The translations under genes were made by a program, and so were the position numbers. DNA of 64,000 nt from Planomicrobium sp. CPCC 101110 (lineage in GTDB: Bacteria; Bacillota; Bacilli; Bacillales_A; Planococcaceae), in contig NZ_VOHD01000006.1 of the NCBI RefSeq assembly GCF_007859395.1, positions 186,001-250,000 of the forward strand, written 5' to 3'. Below are positions 26,060 to 34,508 of this stretch, piece by piece. Within the stretch, counting starts at the first letter, position 1; every line of letters starts with the position of its first letter. The notes under the pieces are model-generated. The model was given only the letters and a program-made list of their open reading frames with translations, ran no database searches and was not told the DNA's origin.

Positions 26060-26818
26060 TCAGTACGCTGTCCAGCCGCCGTCGACAGCAACCACTTGGC
26101 CATTGATGAAACTAGCTTCATCAGAACCGAGAAAAATTGCCAGTTTCGCAATCTCCTCTGGTTGGCCGACGCGCGGATTCAGCGCCATTCCCAAAGATTG
26201 CCTTGCGGCACCAACCTGGCTGATGTTGGCCATTGTGCTGCTGATATTCGTAACGACCGCGCCGGGCGCAATGCCATTGCATCGAATGTTTTTATCGGCA
26301 TACATAAAGGCCGTGTTCTTGGTTAGACCGACAACCGCATGTTTTGAAGCGGTGTAAGCTGCGCCTGCTCGAGCTCCATACAAGCCGCCAGCAGATATGT
26401 TGTTGACGATAACGCCATGGCCTTGTTCGAGGAAAATTGGCATGGCCAAACGCATCGAACGCATGACGGCTGTAGTGTTGACGGAAAATACCCGATCCCA
26501 CCGCTCGTCCGAAACATCTCCTGCCGGTTCCATGCCGTCCATGATTCCGGCGTTGTTGACTAGAATATCCATTGCGCCAAAAGTTGTTTTCGTTTCATCG
26601 AACAACCGTTCCAGATCTTCAGTGGATGTGACGTCTGTTTGTACAGCAACGGCTTCAGCCCCATTCGCTTTTATCGCATCGGCAACAGCGGCTGCCCCTT
26701 CAAAGTTCATGTCGGAAACGACCACTTTAGCGCCTTCTTTTGCATATCCTTCTGCAATCGCTTTTCCCATTCCTGATGCTGCTCCAGTAATTATTGCCAC
26801 TTTGCCTTCCAATCTCAT
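26060..26818 (-). CDS. short-chain dehydrogenase/reductase
   Basis: 252-residue classical SDR. The nucleotide-binding motif TGAASGMGKAIA is at residues 12-23, NNAG near 90, and the catalytic Ser and YTASK (Tyr-x3-Lys) near 140-160. The C-terminal VVAVDGGWTAY is typical of glucose-dehydrogenase-like/FabG-like enzymes. An acidic residue after strand 2 (VVSDMNF) favours NAD+. Substrate unknown. The gene is divergent from a TetR-type regulator gene; the shared 144-base region holds a near-perfect cre and a TGTTC/GAACA palindrome, so the regulator probably controls it. Confidence 0.92.
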   Translation of the reverse strand: MRLEGKVAIITGAASGMGKAIAEGYAKEGAKVVVSDMNFEGAAAVADAIKANGAEAVAVQTDVTSTEDLERLFDETKTTFGAMDILVNNAGIMDGMEPAGDVSDERWDRVFSVNTTAVMRSMRLAMPIFLEQGHGVIVNNISAGGLYGARAGAAYTASKHAVVGLTKNTAFMYADKNIRCNGIAPGAVVTNISSTMANISQVGAARQSLGMALNPRVGQPEEIAKLAIFLGSDEASFINGQVVAVDGGWTAY

Positions 26819-26876
26819 AGTTTATACCTCCTAATTTTTATTGAACAGTTGTATAATAAAAAGTATAATCCTTTAC

Positions 26877-26890
26877 AGTAAGCGCTTACA
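26877..26890 (-). promoter_or_regulatory. cre-like CcpA site between SDR and TetR genes
   Basis: On the minus strand TGTAAGCGCTTACT matches the cre consensus with one mismatch and is almost fully palindromic. It lies 59 bases upstream of the SDR start. Confidence 0.75.
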
Positions 26891-26910
26891 ATAAACAAAA
26901 AAGCAGGATC

Positions 26911-26931
26911 TGTTCATTAATCAACAGAACA
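26911..26931. promoter_or_regulatory. putative operator of TetR-type regulator
   Basis: TGTTC and GAACA flank an 11-base centre (21 bases in all). A related half site, GAACAG, occurs at 26843-26848. The position between divergent genes is typical for autoregulation by TetR-family proteins. Confidence 0.5.
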
Positions 26932-26962
26932 TTAAAAACTGTACATTTTGGAGGGATGTTAT

Positions 26963-27526
26963 TTGAAACTGACTGACTTAAGGATCATAAAAACAAAAGA
27001 AGCTCTGCGGGAGGCTTTGCTGGCACTTTTAAACACTAAGGCACTGAATGCAATAACAGTCACCGAAATATGTCAGTTGGCCAAAGTGAACCGTGGAACG
27101 TTCTATTCCCATTATGGACAGATCGAGGATTTGTTCGAAGAATATCTGGAAGAAATCATGGAGGATCTAGCGGTTTCTTATAGGGAACCTTACCGGCATG
27201 GAAAACCGGTGGATCCGGAAAGTTTGAATCCGGCTACAATCCGGATTTTTCATCATATCGAGAGCTATAAGAAATTTTATCGGATCGTATTATCAAAACA
27301 AGTGCCGCTCGCTTATTATTATTTGCTGCATGGGCAAGTGTGCGAATTGATGAAAAAAGATGTGGAAATCCAAACCCGGATAAAAAGCGATTTGGCAATG
27401 GTTTGTGCCTATCAGGCAAATGCCATCCTCGGAATGGTCATAGAATGGCATAGACAGGACTTCACAAAAAGCGCTGTCGAAATGAATCAGCTTTTGGTCC
27501 ATATCCTGAATCGCGAATTCAATTGA
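26963..27526 (+). CDS. TetR/AcrR-family transcriptional regulator
   Basis: 187 residues starting at TTG 26963, seven bases after GGAGGG; the TTG at 26948 precedes that site. The N-terminal HTH is clear (IKTKEALREALLAL, ITVTEICQLAKVNRGTFYSHY, residues 8-46). The C-terminal ligand domain is of the TetR_C_7/DhaS-like type, with a FHHIESYKKFYRIVL helix. Divergent from the SDR gene, whose expression it probably controls; the ligand is unknown. Confidence 0.88.
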   Translation: MKLTDLRIIKTKEALREALLALLNTKALNAITVTEICQLAKVNRGTFYSHYGQIEDLFEEYLEEIMEDLAVSYREPYRHGKPVDPESLNPATIRIFHHIESYKKFYRIVLSKQVPLAYYYLLHGQVCELMKKDVEIQTRIKSDLAMVCAYQANAILGMVIEWHRQDFTKSAVEMNQLLVHILNREFN

Positions 27527-27662
27527 TGATTCTGGCAGCAGCAAACGCCCAAAGAGAGGCAGTTGGTTTAAAGGGAAGGGGTTGGAGGTAAATTCAGGGG
27601 ATAAAGAGAATTTTTCCGGACGGAAAATATCTCTGGCATCTATCGGAAAAGGAGGAATTTCC

Positions 27663-29264
27663 ATGTTCGACCGTACCGCTGGCAGTTATGCCATGGATCT
27701 TTTGAAAGAATGGAATATCGACCACATCTATGGAATGCCGGGAGATTCAATCAATGAGTTTATGGAGGAGCTGCGGAAAGAGCAATCCATCCGTTTTATC
27801 CAGATTCGGCATGAAGAGACAGGAGCACTTGCCGCATCCGCCTATTCTAAGCTTACCGGGAAAATCGGCGTATGCCTATCAATTGCAGGGCCGGGAGCAG
27901 TCCATTTGCTGAACGGGCTGTATGATGCGCAAAAAGATAAAACGCCGGTTTTGGCGTTGGTGGGACAAGTGGAAAGCACGAAAGTCGGGACCGATAACTT
28001 CCAGGAATTGAAGCTAGAAGCGATGTTTGAAGATGTTGCGGTCTACAACCGGCGCGTCCAGTCGGCGGAACAGCTTCCGGACATGTTAAACCAAGCGATC
28101 CGGACAGCGTACGCGGAAAAAGGGCCGGCGGTGCTGATTGTTCCGGATGACCTGTTCTCAGTGAAAATAAAACGGGATGAACCGCGAACCTCCGCAATCT
28201 TCGCCGCTCCTAAAATCCGGCCTGCCGAAGAGGATGTAGCGGAAGCGGCCAAATTGGTCAATGCGTCAAAGAAGCCGGTCATCCTTGCGGGAAAAGGGGC
28301 CCAAGGAGCCGTTGCGGAAGTGCTGGCATTTGCAGAAAAGATCAAGGCGCCATTGATCGCATCCTTTCCCTCGAAAGGCATTATACCGGATGATCATCCG
28401 CAAAACCTTGGGCATTTAGGACAGTTGGGAACCAAACCGGCAGCGGATGCGATGAAAGAAGCGGACCTTGTCATATTGGCCGGTACAGCCTACCCATATC
28501 GCCAATTTCTTCCAAAGGACGCTCCCGCGATTCAAATCGACAGGGATCCGAAAGCGATCGGTAAATATTATCCGGCAGCAATTGGCATTGCCAGTGAGTT
28601 GAAGCCGGCGCTTTCTGGACTTATTTCGAAAACGGAGCCGAAAGAACCGGATTTCTTAAGAAAATACATGGAAAAGCGGTCGGCTTGGCATAAGGAAATG
28701 CAAGCCGATATGGAAAAGGGAACGGAAATTTTGCAGCCGCAGCATGTATTGGCCGAAGTTCAGAAAATTCTTGAACCGGACGCTGCTGTTTCGCTTGATG
28801 TAGGCAGTGTGACGATATGGACAGCACGCTATTTGAAACTTTCCAAACAAAAATTCGTCTTGTCCGCTTGGCTTGCGACCATGGGATGCGGGTTGCCTGG
28901 AGCGATTGCGGCAAAAATTGCCTATCCGGATAAACAGGTTGTCGCGCTGACCGGCGACGGCGGTTTTTCAATGGGCATGCAGGATTTCGCAACAGCTGTC
29001 AAGTACGAGCTGCCGATGACCATTGTCATTTTCAACAACCAGAAAATCCAGCTGATTGAACATGAACAAAAAGAAAAAGGCAACACGCCTACAAATGTTG
29101 AAATTGCCAATATCGACTATGCGGCATTTGCCGTCGCTTGCGGCGGCGAGGGCTATACTTGCAAAAATCGGGCCGAATTGAATTCGGCTTTGGCAAAAGC
29201 GAAACAAAGCGGGAAGCCTGTTATCATTGATGCATATGTGGAAGATATCTCCCCGATAGATTGA
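27663..29264 (+). CDS. pyruvate oxidase-like ThDP enzyme (YdaP type)
   Basis: 533 residues from ATG 27663 after AAAAGGAGGAATTTCC; an earlier in-frame start at 27582 lacks a site. It has the three-domain ThDP fold: PYR domain with the catalytic Glu in RHEETGALAAS (about residue 48), a central FAD/nucleotide domain (KKPVILAGKGA) and the PP domain with the ThDP-Mg motif GDGGFSMGMQDF...NNQ. It resembles B. subtilis YdaP and pyruvate oxidases that yield acetate or acetyl phosphate and H2O2 or reduce quinone. The C-terminal membrane-binding tail of E. coli PoxB is not evident. Acetolactate-synthase-like chemistry is the main alternative. Confidence 0.82.
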   Translation: MFDRTAGSYAMDLLKEWNIDHIYGMPGDSINEFMEELRKEQSIRFIQIRHEETGALAASAYSKLTGKIGVCLSIAGPGAVHLLNGLYDAQKDKTPVLALVGQVESTKVGTDNFQELKLEAMFEDVAVYNRRVQSAEQLPDMLNQAIRTAYAEKGPAVLIVPDDLFSVKIKRDEPRTSAIFAAPKIRPAEEDVAEAAKLVNASKKPVILAGKGAQGAVAEVLAFAEKIKAPLIASFPSKGIIPDDHPQNLGHLGQLGTKPAADAMKEADLVILAGTAYPYRQFLPKDAPAIQIDRDPKAIGKYYPAAIGIASELKPALSGLISKTEPKEPDFLRKYMEKRSAWHKEMQADMEKGTEILQPQHVLAEVQKILEPDAAVSLDVGSVTIWTARYLKLSKQKFVLSAWLATMGCGLPGAIAAKIAYPDKQVVALTGDGGFSMGMQDFATAVKYELPMTIVIFNNQKIQLIEHEQKEKGNTPTNVEIANIDYAAFAVACGGEGYTCKNRAELNSALAKAKQSGKPVIIDAYVEDISPID

Positions 29265-29289
29265 ACGAAAGAAAGCGAGGCGAAGCTCA

Positions 29290-30327
29290 TTGAGCAAACA
29301 AACTATGAAAGCGCTCGGGTTCTATAAGCCGGGTCCAAAATCAGAACCGCCGAAATTCGAATATATCGACGTGGCGCGTCCGACGGCCACAGGGAAGAAA
29401 TTGCTTGTGGAAGTGCGGGCCGTATCGGTGAATCCTACCGATTTCAGAACACGCGATGCGAAAGATGAAAACGATGATTCTTTGACAATTGTTGGCCGCG
29501 ATGTTTCTGGGGTGGTCTTGGAGGCAGGCGAAGAATGCACATTGTTCAAAGCGGGTGATGAAGTGTACTATGCCGGGACTACGATTGCACCGGGCGGGCA
29601 TAGCGAAGCCCATCTCGTTGATGAGCGGCTGGTCGGCAAGAAACCGAAAAGTCTGGACTTTGCTGAAGCCGCAGCGCTGCCGCTCACCAGCATTACGGCG
29701 TTGGAAGCGTATTTCGACCGATTGGGCATTTCCCGCAGTGTAGAAGGAAATGCCGGAAAAAGCATTTTGATCATCGGAGCTGCTGGGGGCGTAGGATCGA
29801 TCGCGACCCAGATTGCCAAGCATGTGGGATTGACCGTGATTGGAACAGCATCACGGCCTGAAACAAAAGAATGGGCGATGCAGCATGGAGCCGATTACAC
29901 GATCAATCACCTGGAACCGTTCGAGTCGCAGCTTGAAGCGCTTGGATTAGGCGGCGTCCACTATATTTTTTGCCTGACCAATGTCGATGACCACATGTCC
30001 AATATGGCAAAAGTGATCTTGCCGCAAGGAAGGATCTGCTCGATTTTGCCTGCACAGAAGCCGCTGGATATCGCGCTTTTTTCAAAAAGTGTAACATTTG
30101 CTTATGAATTGATGTACACCCGTTCAATGTTCCATACGGAAGATATGGCCGCACAGCATGAGCTGCTGGATGAACTGGCGGATTGGGTTGACGCCGGCAA
30201 GATCAAAACCACCATGACCGAGCGTATGTCGCCGATCAATTCATCAAATTTAGAGCAAGCATATGGCAAGCTGATGTCTGGCCGGACCATAGGCAAGATT
30301 GTGCTGGAAGGCCCGATCGAACCATAG
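29290..30327 (+). CDS. MDR-family zinc-type alcohol dehydrogenase-like protein
   Basis: 345 residues starting at TTG 29290, nine bases after GAGG; ATG 29305 (MKALGFYK) is an alternative. Medium-chain reductase fold: GroES-like N-terminal domain with NPTDFRTRDA and a Rossmann domain with GAAGGVGSIATQIAKH (about residues 160-175), typical of NADPH quinone or enone reductases. The structural and catalytic Zn ligands of true ADHs are not obvious. It lies 25 bases after the pyruvate-oxidase-like gene, so probably shares its transcript; the terminator after it ends the unit. Substrate unknown. Confidence 0.88.
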   Translation: MSKQTMKALGFYKPGPKSEPPKFEYIDVARPTATGKKLLVEVRAVSVNPTDFRTRDAKDENDDSLTIVGRDVSGVVLEAGEECTLFKAGDEVYYAGTTIAPGGHSEAHLVDERLVGKKPKSLDFAEAAALPLTSITALEAYFDRLGISRSVEGNAGKSILIIGAAGGVGSIATQIAKHVGLTVIGTASRPETKEWAMQHGADYTINHLEPFESQLEALGLGGVHYIFCLTNVDDHMSNMAKVILPQGRICSILPAQKPLDIALFSKSVTFAYELMYTRSMFHTEDMAAQHELLDELADWVDAGKIKTTMTERMSPINSSNLEQAYGKLMSGRTIGKIVLEGPIEP

Positions 30328-30339
30328 AAAAAATTGCAC

Positions 30340-30388
30340 AAGCAATGCTTCCTGTGGAACAACCAGGGAAAGCATTGCTTGTTTTTTT
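30340..30388 (+). terminator. terminator after MDR gene
   Basis: AAGCAATGCT and AGCATTGCTT form a perfect 10-bp stem around a 21-base loop, followed by G and T7. Confidence 0.85.
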
Positions 30389-30470
30389 GTCTTCTTGATA
30401 TAGTTAGGAAGAGACTGGATGGGTTGAAAAAAAGCTGAAGGCCCAAATATATGGAATAGAAGGTGTTTGT

Positions 30471-31535
30471 TTGCTGAACCAAAAGAGGATCCGCGATTAT
30501 GGCGTAGCGATCGGCAGTTTGGAGCCAGGGCCGCTGAACGCCATTACCGATGTAGCCGGAGTGGCTGTCGGCCACGCAACGTTAAGCGACGGAAATATAC
30601 AAACCGGTGTTACCGCCATCCTGCCCCATCCCGGAAATGTTTTCAAAGAAAAATTAGTTGCCTCAAGCCATGTGATCAATGGCTTCGGAAAAACGATGGG
30701 CACCGTTCAATTGGAGGAACTTGGGACGCTCGAAACGCCGATTTTGCTGACAAATACATTGAGCATAGCGTCCGCGGCTGACACGCTGATTGATTATATG
30801 CTCGAGAAAAATCCGGAGATAGGCGTTACTACAGGCACGGTCAATCCGGTTGTCGGGGAATGCAACGACATGTTCTTGAACGATATACGCGCAAAATCAG
30901 TAAAAGCGGAACATGTTCTGCAGGCGCTTGAATCTGCATCTTCAGAATTCAAAGAAGGGGCAGTAGGGGCGGGAAGAGGGATGCTTTGTTATTCACTGAA
31001 AGGCGGCATCGGGTCCGCTTCCAGGCGGATGGAAATGGATGATGGAACTTATACTATGGGAGTGCTGGTGCTGTCGAATTTCGGGATGCTGAGTGATTTG
31101 CGCATAAACGGCCAAGCGGTCGGGCAGAAACTGAAAGAAAAGATTTTACAAGAGGAAGAAGAAAAAGATAAGGGCTCGGTTATGGTAATAGTATCTACGG
31201 ATCTTCCTGTATCAGACAGGCAATTGAACCGGATTCTTAAACGGGCGGTGGCAGGCTTGTCGCGGACAGGTTCCATCATTGCTCACGGCAGCGGGGAAAT
31301 CGTTATCGGATTTTCCACCTCGGCCAGAATTCCGCATCAAAAACCGGCAGGGCGTCTGAGCATGCCGCGCCTTCATGAGGAGGAATTGGATTTGGCGTTC
31401 CGTGCTGTCGGGGAAGCAGCAGAAGAAGCTGTCCTGAATAGTCTTGTGACAGCGGAAGCGGTGGTCGGGCGTGGAGGCAACGAACGCCCGGCTTTCAAGG
31501 ATTTGATAGAGAAATACAGCATAGCTTTGCAGTGA
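30471..31535 (+). CDS. P1-family (DmpA-type) aminopeptidase
   Basis: 354 residues from TTG 30471 after AAGGTG. N-terminal-nucleophile hydrolase of MEROPS family S58 (DmpA, BapA), which self-cleaves before a Ser and then releases D- or beta-amino acids from peptide N-termini. Motifs: NAITDVAGVAVGH, TGVTAILPH, TTGTVNPVVGECND and GAVGAGRGM. The expected autocleavage is Gly-Ser in DKGSVMVIVSTDLP, making Ser236 the nucleophile of the C-terminal beta subunit. ARIPH near the C-terminus fits the family. Cytoplasmic, no signal peptide. Natural substrate unknown. Confidence 0.9.
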   Translation: MLNQKRIRDYGVAIGSLEPGPLNAITDVAGVAVGHATLSDGNIQTGVTAILPHPGNVFKEKLVASSHVINGFGKTMGTVQLEELGTLETPILLTNTLSIASAADTLIDYMLEKNPEIGVTTGTVNPVVGECNDMFLNDIRAKSVKAEHVLQALESASSEFKEGAVGAGRGMLCYSLKGGIGSASRRMEMDDGTYTMGVLVLSNFGMLSDLRINGQAVGQKLKEKILQEEEEKDKGSVMVIVSTDLPVSDRQLNRILKRAVAGLSRTGSIIAHGSGEIVIGFSTSARIPHQKPAGRLSMPRLHEEELDLAFRAVGEAAEEAVLNSLVTAEAVVGRGGNERPAFKDLIEKYSIALQ

Positions 31536-31707
31536 CGGTTTTCAGGAAGCCTTTGGGAGAGGGGAACGTTTCATTTGCATTTGACACAGGGGCAGCCCGA
31601 AAAATACCGAAACGCAAGCTGGAGCTTCAAAGGAAGAATGGAGCGAAGCGGCATATCTCGATTCTCCTGAGCATCACTCGCTAAAATTCCCCTAAGAAAA
31701 AGCAAAA

Positions 31708-31745
31708 GGAAAAACCCGTTCTTCCGCAGAAGATGAACGGGCATT
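31708..31745 (-). terminator. terminator after amj
   Basis: Read on the minus strand, CCCGTTC..GAACGGG with a 13-base loop is followed by TTTTT, three bases after the amj stop. Confidence 0.8.
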
Positions 31746-31747
31746 TT

Positions 31748-32563
31748 TCAAACGATAAATTGGGTGAACCATGCGATGTAGTTTGCGCCGGGCAAAAAGA
31801 AAAGCTGCGCGAGTAAGGTCCCGCATAAACGGGAGGCGACCATTATCAAAGCCATGCTTTTCAGACCCAGGTAATTGCCGCGCTGATTGAGCACGTCATC
31901 CGCCATTACAGAAATTTTAGGGTCAACGAATACGATAAGCAAAATGGTCGCCAAGCCGTTGATCAATCCTGAAGCCATAATGGCAGTCGCCGCTCTTTCA
32001 GGTACAAGGATAGCGGCATACAGCGCAGCCAAAACGCCGATTGTGTAAATGGCGGTGATGATCATATTGATAAGGAACAATTTTACCGGCATGTCTTTAA
32101 AAGAGATGTTTTTTAAATACGACAGCTTAGGGATCCGGATATGGGTGAAGCCACGCTTTATGTATTCCATCGTCATTCCTTTTTTGGCCAAACGGGGTAA
32201 GGAGCCCCGTTCCATGGACAAGTGGATGATGGCTCTTGAGAAAAGCGAGATGAATGTCGGCAAGAGCAGAATGCCTAATATCGTACCGAGCGTTGAAGAG
32301 CCGATAATGATTCGGTACTGGCTCTCGACAAATGCCAGCGCATTGTTTTGCGGAGCCGAGTCGACTAAACTTCCCGTAAATGGCTGCTGCATCATATTTG
32401 CAAGCCTGGAAACCATGACCATGACATTGAACAGGGATAATGCGGAAGCAAGCAGCCTTACCCTGGCCCCTGACAACCGGACAGCGTAAGCAAGCGTTTC
32501 AATCGAGTGGATGACCAAGACGAACAATGCAATCATCAACAGTTTTTCAGTAAACAATTCCAC
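31748..32563 (-). CDS. amj: lipid II flippase Amj
   Basis: 271-residue membrane protein with about six to eight hydrophobic segments. It matches the Amj/YdaH family: ETLAYAVRLSGARVR near residues 22-36, QYRIIIGSSTLGT and MADDVLNQRG. In B. subtilis Amj is the alternate flippase that moves lipid II across the membrane when MurJ is missing, and it is induced by envelope stress. ATG 32563 follows AAGAAGGTTGTTAATGTGG on the minus strand. Single gene with its own terminator. The family assignment is firm by pattern; whether a MurJ is also encoded is not visible. Confidence 0.88.
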   Translation of the reverse strand: MELFTEKLLMIALFVLVIHSIETLAYAVRLSGARVRLLASALSLFNVMVMVSRLANMMQQPFTGSLVDSAPQNNALAFVESQYRIIIGSSTLGTILGILLLPTFISLFSRAIIHLSMERGSLPRLAKKGMTMEYIKRGFTHIRIPKLSYLKNISFKDMPVKLFLINMIITAIYTIGVLAALYAAILVPERAATAIMASGLINGLATILLIVFVDPKISVMADDVLNQRGNYLGLKSMALIMVASRLCGTLLAQLFFLPGANYIAWFTQFIV

Positions 32564-32644
32564 ATTAACAACCTTCTTTGGTTTTCTTCTTATACGGCTT
32601 CCGAACTCAAGGCGATAAGAGATAGGCGGGCTTTGGAACAGCTG

Positions 32645-33262
32645 TCAATCAAAAACGGCTTCTTTATGAGGGTCCCGCAAAAAATCAAAAAGCAAGGAAA
32701 TTTGGGATTCCGTATTGCGGGCCAGCGACAATTCCGGCAAGCTGTGTTCATTGAAAAATCGGACGCCGGTAGTTTCAAGGCCATTTTCCGCTTGGCCGCC
32801 GGCAATGCTGCATTGAATAAAGACTTTATAATAATGATAAGGTTGCGGTGGATGGCCGTGTTTTCTTAAATCAAGCAACGCGAGAAGTTTGACAGGAACT
32901 GCATCAAAACCTGATTCTTCCTTGATTTCCTTGACGATATTTTCAGCCGGGGACAGACCGATATCGCAAAAACCGCCTGGCAGCGCCCATTTGCCGTCAA
33001 TGATTTCTTTTACCATAAGAATTTTTCCATCTTGGAAGACAGCGGCGCGAATATCGACTTTTGGCGTTTGGTAACCGGTTTCGCCGGCAAATAAATTTTC
33101 AAGTATCTCCATTTCAAGACCGGTATGTTCTTTCATGATTTCAATGCTGATCGTTCTTAGCTCTTCATAGCGTTCAATATCATAGCCGTTGTTTGAATAT
33201 GCCAGCCCCGCTTGGGACAAGGACTGGATTCGCTGAGCCCATTCCAGCCATTTAACGCTCAA
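32645..33262 (-). CDS. Nudix hydrolase with N-terminal helical domain
   Basis: 205 residues starting at TTG 33262 after AAAGGGGTGTTTCTT on the minus strand; an upstream start at 33328 lacks a site. Residues 1-60 form the helical Nudix-N domain (WLEWAQRIQSLSQAGLAY). The Nudix box is GGFCDIGLSPAENIVKEIKEESGF; measured against GX5EX7REUXEEXGU the first Glu is Leu and Arg is Lys, both common in this ADP-ribose-type subfamily. It hydrolyses a nucleoside diphosphate derivative; ADP-ribose or a related dinucleotide is likely. It may act alone or with the adjacent amj, 82 bases downstream. Confidence 0.87.
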   Translation of the reverse strand: MSVKWLEWAQRIQSLSQAGLAYSNNGYDIERYEELRTISIEIMKEHTGLEMEILENLFAGETGYQTPKVDIRAAVFQDGKILMVKEIIDGKWALPGGFCDIGLSPAENIVKEIKEESGFDAVPVKLLALLDLRKHGHPPQPYHYYKVFIQCSIAGGQAENGLETTGVRFFNEHSLPELSLARNTESQISLLFDFLRDPHKEAVFD

Positions 33263-33504
33263 AAGAAACACCCCTTTTCCGCAGCGAATAATTCCTGCAA
33301 TTTTTTTGAAAACACACCTGAAAATCATCCCTGGTCAGATGGCGATGGATCCTAATCATAAAAGTCCCCCTTCTTATAACAAGTCTTATAAAAAAATATG
33401 TTTAAATCTTTAGATATATTCTATAGTATAAATAATAGGATAATATCACCAAAATGAAAAACATCACAAAATACCTAGCAATAAGCTTGGCTTTTGCAAA
33501 AGAA

Positions 33505-33702
33505 ATGCGGTATATGGATTATGGATCAGAACTGCGCGAAAAGGTCGGGCACCGGACCTTGATTCTACCAGGCGCGGCAACCATTGTATTGAACAAGCAA
33601 ACTCGAATAAGGCTGCAGCACCGCAATGCTGGAGGATGGGGGTTGCCGGATGGATTAATAGAAGAATGCAAAGTTTGTTTGGGTGCTTATTGGTCTTTAT
33701 AA
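33505..33702 (+). pseudogene. truncated second Nudix hydrolase gene
   Basis: The frame from about 33505 encodes MDYGSELREKVGHRTLILPG and LQHRNAGGWGLPDGLIE, the start of a Nudix protein up to the first Gly of the Nudix box. It then jumps to an unrelated tail (CKVCLGAYWSL) and stops. The catalytic Glu residues are missing, so an internal deletion has removed about half the protein. No ribosome binding site is obvious. An inactive remnant is the best reading. Confidence 0.75.
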
Positions 33703-33747
33703 TAATTACGCTAAGCTTTCATTTAGCAGAATGTGAAGGGGATAACA

Positions 33748-34122
33748 TTGATCAAAAACAAGGGACTGCTTGCTCGATACATAGATGACTTTTCCTGGGC
33801 CGATATCAAATGCATCACGAACTTCAATTTAAGTTTTCTAAAAGACTTTAATGTTTACAGCTCGTTGCTGGACATTGATTTTATAGTGGAATCAAAAGGA
33901 GAGTCCTTCCTCGTGCAACTCCGTTTCCGTGATCCCCAGAATATCCGGTTTGAAAGTTTAGGCTACTTTCAGCCTGTCGATCTTGTTATTCGGGATTTAA
34001 GAAAAAATGGCTGGGAAAATATCAAGTATGAAATTGAAGATCATGAAAACAACACCCTCTGTTTTTACTGTTCCGAGATTGAAGCGATTTCTATTTCAAA
34101 AACGAACTTGAAACTTGAATAA
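33748..34122 (+). CDS. hypothetical protein
   Basis: 124 residues starting at TTG 33748 after AAGGGGATAACA. Soluble with no signal peptide; contains FSWADIKCITNFNLSF and a later FESLGYFQPVDLVIRDLRKNGW stretch ending in an FYCSEIEAIS strand. It resembles small orphan proteins often found near toxin immunity genes, but I cannot place it in a family. It follows the broken Nudix gene in a region that shows decay. Confidence 0.55.
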   Translation: MIKNKGLLARYIDDFSWADIKCITNFNLSFLKDFNVYSSLLDIDFIVESKGESFLVQLRFRDPQNIRFESLGYFQPVDLVIRDLRKNGWENIKYEIEDHENNTLCFYCSEIEAISISKTNLKLE

Positions 34123-34508
34123 AAGGCATGTAAATGCAAAAAAGCAGAAGAAAATAACGGAAATAGGAACGATTATTGATATATGAGTGTTTACAAGGGG
34201 AGCCGCTTCAACAGCAGGCCTCTTTTTTTATGGGAAAATGAAAGCCTCTGCCTTAAATGGACGGGTGCGTCAACTAAGCGGACAGGCTTGATGCCGAATC
34301 AATCCAAGATATTTTTTACTAAATCTAACAAAAATTTTATTTTTATTTCCTTATATTAAAAATCCCGTCTATACAGTATTATAAACACATAGCGAGAAGG
34401 TTGATTGGTCCGAATGATGCTGGTCAGAAAAAGCGCACAAAAAGGTGAACTCCGTATTTTGCGGCTTAAGTTTATCGAACACATAGAAAAGTATTGGAGA
34501 GTGGATAA
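34123..34508. other. gene-free stretch before the GGDEF-EAL gene
   Basis: The left part contains a weak GC-rich hairpin followed by T7 (34200-34231) that may terminate the hypothetical gene. The right part is AT-rich and probably holds the promoter of the signalling gene. No coding or RNA gene seen. Confidence 0.5.

Noticed and set aside
31561-31690. Possible copy of the GC-rich repeat
   Set aside because: Only short similarity in a few words; not convincingly related to the repeat at 39 kb.
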